Origin: Gammaproteobacteria bacterium
Lineage (GTDB): Bacteria; Pseudomonadota; Gammaproteobacteria; Pseudomonadales; Cellvibrionaceae
Direction of reading: 5' to 3'
DNA length: 64,000 nucleotides
NCBI GenBank assembly: GCA_021151835.1
Contig: JAGKWO010000016.1
Coordinates: 48,907-112,906, forward strand
Every line of letters begins with the position of its first letter. Position 1 is the stretch's first letter. The notes beneath the pieces were generated by a model that was not told the origin of the DNA, made no database searches, and saw only the letters and a program-made list of their open reading frames with translations. The translations under genes were made by a program, and so were the position numbers. This document shows positions 60,748 through 64,000 of this stretch, piece by piece.

Positions 60748-61656
60748 ATGAAATCTATCTTATTAACCGGCGGAACTGGATTTATTGGCCAACCTTTGGT
60801 GCGCGCGCTGGCGTCTCAGGGGTATGACCTTAGTGTGCTGACTCGCGACCCGGTTGTGGCGCAATCCAGGTTGCCCGCTAATGTGCGTCTCTATCCCCGG
60901 CTGGATGCCTTGGAAGCGGCTGGCGTTGTTCCCGATGTGCTTATCAACCTGGCGGGAGAGTCGCTTGCCAATAAGCGTTGGTCAGCGGCTTCCAAGGCGG
61001 AATTCAGGGCGAGCCGCATAGGGCTTACAGAGCAATTGGTTGATTGCTTTGAGCGTATGGGTAAGTTCCCGGCGCGGGTCGTTAGTGGTAGTGCTATAGG
61101 TTTTTATGGGGATCGCGGCGATGCAATCCTCGATGAGCAGCAACCACCGGGCAATGATTTTGCGGCGCTTCTTTGTCGTGACTGGGAGCGGGCGGCAGCC
61201 TTGTTTTCCGCCAGGGGTTCTAGTGTCTGTTACCTGCGTACGGGCATAGTGCTGGGGGCTGAAGGTGGAGCCTTAAAGCAAATGTTACCCGCTTTCCGGA
61301 TGGGTTTGGGTGGACCTATGGGAAGCGGTAAGCAATACATGTCCTGGATCCACCGGGAGGATATGGTCCGATTGGTCCTGTTCCTTGTAGAGGAGCCCGA
61401 CATTATTGGCCCCGTCAATGCCGTTTCCCCTAATCCGGTTTCCAATAAAGAGTTTGCAACAACCTTAGGGCATCTCCTCCATCGCCCAGCGGTGCTTGCA
61501 GTGCCATCCCCAGCGTTGAAATTGATGTTTGGTGAAATGGCAAGTTCGCTTTTACTGGCCAGCCAAAGGGTCTTGCCTGGGTGTGCTTTAGCGCGCGGCT
61601 TCACATTCCAGCATCCGCTGTTGATGAAAGCGCTTGAAAATTTATTAAAAAAATAA
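60748..61656 (+). CDS. TIGR01777-type NAD-dependent epimerase (YfcH/SDR39U1 family)
   Basis: ATG at 60748 with GGTGAGG 4 nt upstream gives 302 aa. Rossmann motif LLTGGTGFIGQPLVRAL, INLAGESLANKRWSAASK, SGSAIGFYGDRG, and a DUF1731 C-terminus (PALKLMFGEMASSLLLASQR). Extended-type SDR of unknown substrate. The hsp20 sigma-32 promoter starts about 20 bp after its stop. Confidence 0.9.
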   Translation: MKSILLTGGTGFIGQPLVRALASQGYDLSVLTRDPVVAQSRLPANVRLYPRLDALEAAGVVPDVLINLAGESLANKRWSAASKAEFRASRIGLTEQLVDCFERMGKFPARVVSGSAIGFYGDRGDAILDEQQPPGNDFAALLCRDWERAAALFSARGSSVCYLRTGIVLGAEGGALKQMLPAFRMGLGGPMGSGKQYMSWIHREDMVRLVLFLVEEPDIIGPVNAVSPNPVSNKEFATTLGHLLHRPAVLAVPSPALKLMFGEMASSLLLASQRVLPGCALARGFTFQHPLLMKALENLLKK

Positions 61657-61675
61657 AATTTATTTGAATGGACAG

Positions 61676-61704
61676 CTTGAAATAAGCTTGCCGGACCCTA
61701 TTTA
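61676..61704 (+). promoter_or_regulatory. Sigma-32 (RpoH) heat-shock promoter of hsp20
   Basis: CTTGAAA (61676-61682), a 13-bp spacer and CCCTATTTA (61696-61704) match the sigma-32 consensus CTTGAAA-N13-CCCCATTTA at all but one position. Transcription would start about 85-90 bp before the hsp20 ATG. Confidence 0.85.
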
Positions 61705-61773
61705 ACGTTTGCGGTGGCCCAGTAGGGCATCGCGACTGACCCGACTTGATCGTTCGATAAGTCACTATTTTGA

Positions 61774-61793
61774 TATTGCTCGAATTGAGGATA
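61774..61793 (+). promoter_or_regulatory. ROSE-like RNA thermometer hairpin at the hsp20 ribosome site
   Basis: UAUUGCUC pairs with GAGGAUA through a GAAUU loop, leaving the G of UUGCU bulged. This is the ROSE-type arrangement in which UYGCU masks the Shine-Dalgarno GAGG. The hairpin ends 5 nt before the ATG. Melting at high temperature would free the ribosome site. Confidence 0.7.
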
Positions 61794-61798
61794 TTTTT

Positions 61799-62269
61799 AT
61801 GCGTAACTTTGATTTTTCCCCTTTGTATCGTTCTGCCATTGGTTTTGATCGTATGGCTAGCCTTTTGGATAATTTATCCCGCGCAGAACAGAACCAGCCT
61901 TCCTATCCCCCATACAATATTGAATTGACTGGGGAGGATAAATACCGGATCACCATGGCAGTCGCCGGTTTTGACCAGTCCGAATTAACTATTGAGGTCA
62001 ACCAAAACAACCTCACGGTTTCTGCGAATAAAGCGGCGGAAACCGAACAGCGCACCTACTTGCACCAAGGCATAGCGGCGCGCAGTTTTGAGCGTCGTTT
62101 CCAATTGGCTGATCATGTCCAGGTGCAGTCTGCCAACTACCAAAACGGATTGCTGCACATCGACTTGCAGCGCATCATTCCTGAATCCATGAAGCCTCGT
62201 ACCATCCCGATTGGTGTACAGAACCCAGAGCGTTTGACCGTAGTTCCTGATGCTTCCAATGCGGCGTAA
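61799..62269 (+). CDS. ibpA: Hsp20/IbpA-type small heat-shock chaperone
   Basis: Start at ATG 61799; 156 aa. Class A bacterial small Hsp: MRNFDFSPLYRSAIGFDRMA, then the alpha-crystallin core (YNIELTGEDKYRITMAVAGF, RSFERRFQLADHV) and ...NGLLHIDL before a short tail with IPI. It holds unfolded proteins in aggregates for later refolding by DnaK/ClpB. Both a sigma-32 promoter and a ROSE-like leader indicate dual heat control. Confidence 0.93.
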   Translation: MRNFDFSPLYRSAIGFDRMASLLDNLSRAEQNQPSYPPYNIELTGEDKYRITMAVAGFDQSELTIEVNQNNLTVSANKAAETEQRTYLHQGIAARSFERRFQLADHVQVQSANYQNGLLHIDLQRIIPESMKPRTIPIGVQNPERLTVVPDASNAA

Positions 62270-62285
62270 CTTGTAATTGATAAAA

Positions 62286-62318
62286 AATTCCCCGCGTGTA
62301 AATTGCGGGAATTTTTTT
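62286..62318 (+). terminator. Terminator of hsp20
   Basis: Stem ATTCCCCGC/GCGGGAAT with a 9-nt loop and TTTTTT, 17 bp after the stop. Confidence 0.88.
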
Positions 62319-62461
62319 CAATGCTAACTAACCCCATCTTGAAAAAGGTGGGGCGGTATAGATTCAAATGATTTTTTGCGGCCCTCGCTGCCCAACGGCT
62401 ACACTGGCGAAAAAAATATCGGCATAAAGTTTCGGTTATCTCCGTTCCCGGATGAGTAACC

Positions 62462-63499
62462 ATGAAAATGATGTTGCGTTTAACCATTGCTTTGTTGGGC
62501 GTTACGCTACTGGGGTCTTGCAAGCTTGTAACCCAGGTCAATGACCCGGACAACGCTTACACCGCAGAAATTACCTATCAAAAATTAGTGGGCGAGTACC
62601 CGTTCATTGCAGTTGCCAGTCGCGCTGTGCCTGAATCTGTGCGAGAAATAAAAAACCTGACCTATGTGCGCTATGGGCAGCGTGCCTTGCAATTGGATTT
62701 ATATGTGCCGGCAGATCGCCAGCGGCGACTGCGTGGAACGCAGCCAAAGCCTGCCATTATTTTTGTCCATGGCGGTGGTTGGCGGTCGGGCTACAGAATT
62801 AACTTTACGCCCTTCGCAATTGGCATGGCGCAGCGGGGATATGTTGCCGCCACCATTAGCTATCGCCTGTCGCCTGAGGCGCGCTACCCGGCGGCAATCC
62901 ACGATGTTAAAGCCGCCGTGCGCTGGTTGCGTCGTCACGCGGACGCTTACGGGGTAGATCCGAAGCGTATTGCGCTGGCCGGTGGATCTGCGGGTGGGCA
63001 GATAGCGGCCTTGGCGGGTGTGACTTCCGGGCTGGAAAAATTTGATCCGCAGGCGCGGCGCTCAACAATTTCCAGTGATGTGCAGGCAATTATTAACATT
63101 GATGGGTTGTCGGACTTCACATCAGAGGCAGTGCGCATGTATGAAGACGACCCGCGCAAGAATCCTTCAGCGGCAGGTGCCTGGTTTGGTGGACGCTATG
63201 CGGAGCAGCAGTCCCGCTGGCATGAGGCGTCGCCGATTAACTACGTCAATTCCAACACGCCACCCATATTGTTTTTAATCAGCGCCCAACCGCGTTTTAG
63301 CCTCGGGCATCGGGAGATGATTGAGAAAATGAAACTTTTCGGAATTCCTCACCAAGTGGTAGCAATTCCACAAACACCCCATTCGTTCTGGCTATTTGAT
63401 CCCTGGCTCCAGCCATCAGTGATGGCAGTAGCTGATTTTTTGGATGAACACCTTCAGCCTTGTTCCAAACTATTTTTTTCGCCTCGGGTTTTCCAATAG
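62462..63499 (+). CDS. Lipoprotein alpha/beta hydrolase, carbohydrate-esterase-like (BD-FAE/HSL type)
   Basis: A 345-aa protein with lipobox LLGSC (Cys20). It has a hormone-sensitive-lipase-type core: oxyanion motif FVHGGGW (about residues 101-107), nucleophile elbow GGSAGG (Ser about 175), and a catalytic His in PQTPHSFW. Family members deacetylate or deferuloylate plant polysaccharides or cleave small esters. The lipid anchor places it in the envelope. It overlaps the end of the VanZ-like gene tail to tail. Confidence 0.85.
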   Translation: MKMMLRLTIALLGVTLLGSCKLVTQVNDPDNAYTAEITYQKLVGEYPFIAVASRAVPESVREIKNLTYVRYGQRALQLDLYVPADRQRRLRGTQPKPAIIFVHGGGWRSGYRINFTPFAIGMAQRGYVAATISYRLSPEARYPAAIHDVKAAVRWLRRHADAYGVDPKRIALAGGSAGGQIAALAGVTSGLEKFDPQARRSTISSDVQAIINIDGLSDFTSEAVRMYEDDPRKNPSAAGAWFGGRYAEQQSRWHEASPINYVNSNTPPILFLISAQPRFSLGHREMIEKMKLFGIPHQVVAIPQTPHSFWLFDPWLQPSVMAVADFLDEHLQPCSKLFFSPRVFQ

Positions 63500-63858
63500 C
63501 GAAGCCAGGCAAAAATTTTTATGAAACGCGAGAAAAATTCCACGCATAACAATCCCAGTAAAACCCCGCCGGTGTTAGCCAACATATCCGCAAGGCTAAA
63601 CGTGCGCGGCGGATTGAAATGCTGCGCAATTTCGATAGCAAATGAATAGGCCACCAGAAGTGCGGCGCGCTGCCACCAAGGCCATAGAGGTCGCGCAAAA
63701 CTGACGGAAAATGCGGCAACGAAATAGCCGCAAAAATGCATTAGAAGATCATTGAAAACCGGAACCGAATTTTCAGGGTGTGGTGTTAACCCCAAATAGG
63801 TGTAAACCACCAGCAACCCGTAGAATTGCGCCACGCAAATTAATCGCCAAACCATCAC
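63454..63858 (-). CDS. VanZ-like family membrane protein
   Basis: A 134-aa protein with four hydrophobic segments and the VanZ-like pattern DLLMHFCGYFVAAF, EIAQHFNPPRTFSLADML and ANTGGVLLG. Function unknown in Gram-negatives. It converges on and overlaps the hydrolase gene by 46 nt. Confidence 0.85.
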   Translation of the reverse strand: MMVWRLICVAQFYGLLVVYTYLGLTPHPENSVPVFNDLLMHFCGYFVAAFSVSFARPLWPWWQRAALLVAYSFAIEIAQHFNPPRTFSLADMLANTGGVLLGLLCVEFFSRFIKIFAWLRYWKTRGEKNSLEQG

Positions 63859-63917
63859 GCTACCCTCCGCAAATGTGGCGCAGCATACCAGTGGTTGTGG
63901 TTTTTTTGTTGGTGGGA

Positions 63918-64000
63918 TTATTTCACCAGGGCAGCCAGGGGCTCGGCGGCGTAGAGGTCTTGAGGAGTATTGATATTAAAAAAGGGATCATAGGCCTCCA
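63918..64000 (-). CDS. mobA: MobA-like molybdenum cofactor guanylyltransferase, C-terminal end only
   Basis: The last 27 codons, continuing beyond the window. The segment DPFFNINTPQDLYAAE is the conserved NTP-transferase C-terminal motif of MobA. MobA attaches GMP to molybdopterin. Identification rests on this short piece. Confidence 0.65.
   Translation of the reverse strand, partial: EAYDPFFNINTPQDLYAAEPLAALVK

Overview
The window joins the end of an integrative conjugative element (ICE) of the PFGI-1/SPI-7 type (about 1 to 50.43 kb) to chromosomal sequence (50.43 to 64 kb). The host is most likely a gammaproteobacterium of the Cellvibrionaceae (Cellvibrio-like). This is inferred from the mix of chromosomal genes (ybhP-clsB-ybhN, Ku/LigD, SapC, Hsp20, a carbohydrate-esterase-like lipoprotein) and from composition, not from a marker gene. 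The boundary is a 3' fragment of a proline tRNA at 50382-50427, next to parA, as expected for one end of such an element. Integrase, mating-pair genes and the other att site are not in the window.

Layout. (1) 1-8.4 kb: a plus-strand conflict/defence operon: the end of a large ATPase-like protein, a PAPS-reductase-like PP-loop enzyme, a protein with two HATPase modules and a candidate phospho-His, a receiver-domain protein, and a T5orf172 GIY-YIG-type protein. An IS481-family element (7109-8308, 7-bp target duplication) has cut off the last 28 codons of the GIY-YIG gene. (2) 8.4-13.9 kb: accessory region with gene remnants, IS21-like terminal repeats, a Phd/VapC module, an Imm11-like protein, two 70-aa paralogues, and a csrA-like gene with an in-frame TGA. 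(3) 13.9-24.9 kb: three large exported-protein genes ending in a transglutaminase-like protein with a hydrophobic C-terminus and a DUF3592 partner (toxin/immunity-like). A duplicated orphan 5' cassette follows. (4) 25.4-50.3 kb: the ICE backbone, almost all on the minus strand: helicase, DUF6094 methyltransferase, DUF3275, antirestriction protein, RadC, DUF3577, TraT, PilL-N, a c-heme sensor, topoisomerase, SSB, ParB-like, PFL_4669-type protein, STY4528 replication protein, DUF2857, ParB and ParA. (5) 50.5-64 kb: chromosomal genes, including an intact ku beside a clearly broken ligD, and an hsp20 gene with a sigma-32 promoter and a ROSE-like thermometer.

The least explained signals are non-coding. 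About 1 kb of palindromes with covarying arms (44660-45648) lies beside the replication gene. Five iteron-like repeats sit inside the STY4528 gene next to an AT-rich stretch, and are read there in two frames, which suggests an origin embedded in the gene as in lambda O. Hairpin leaders of shared architecture precede at least seven element genes. A roughly 320-nt highly structured segment lies between DUF3577 and radC. The strongest candidate for an undescribed protein system is the PP-loop/HATPase/receiver/GIY-YIG operon, which appears to join a phosphorelay to nucleic-acid modification or cleavage.
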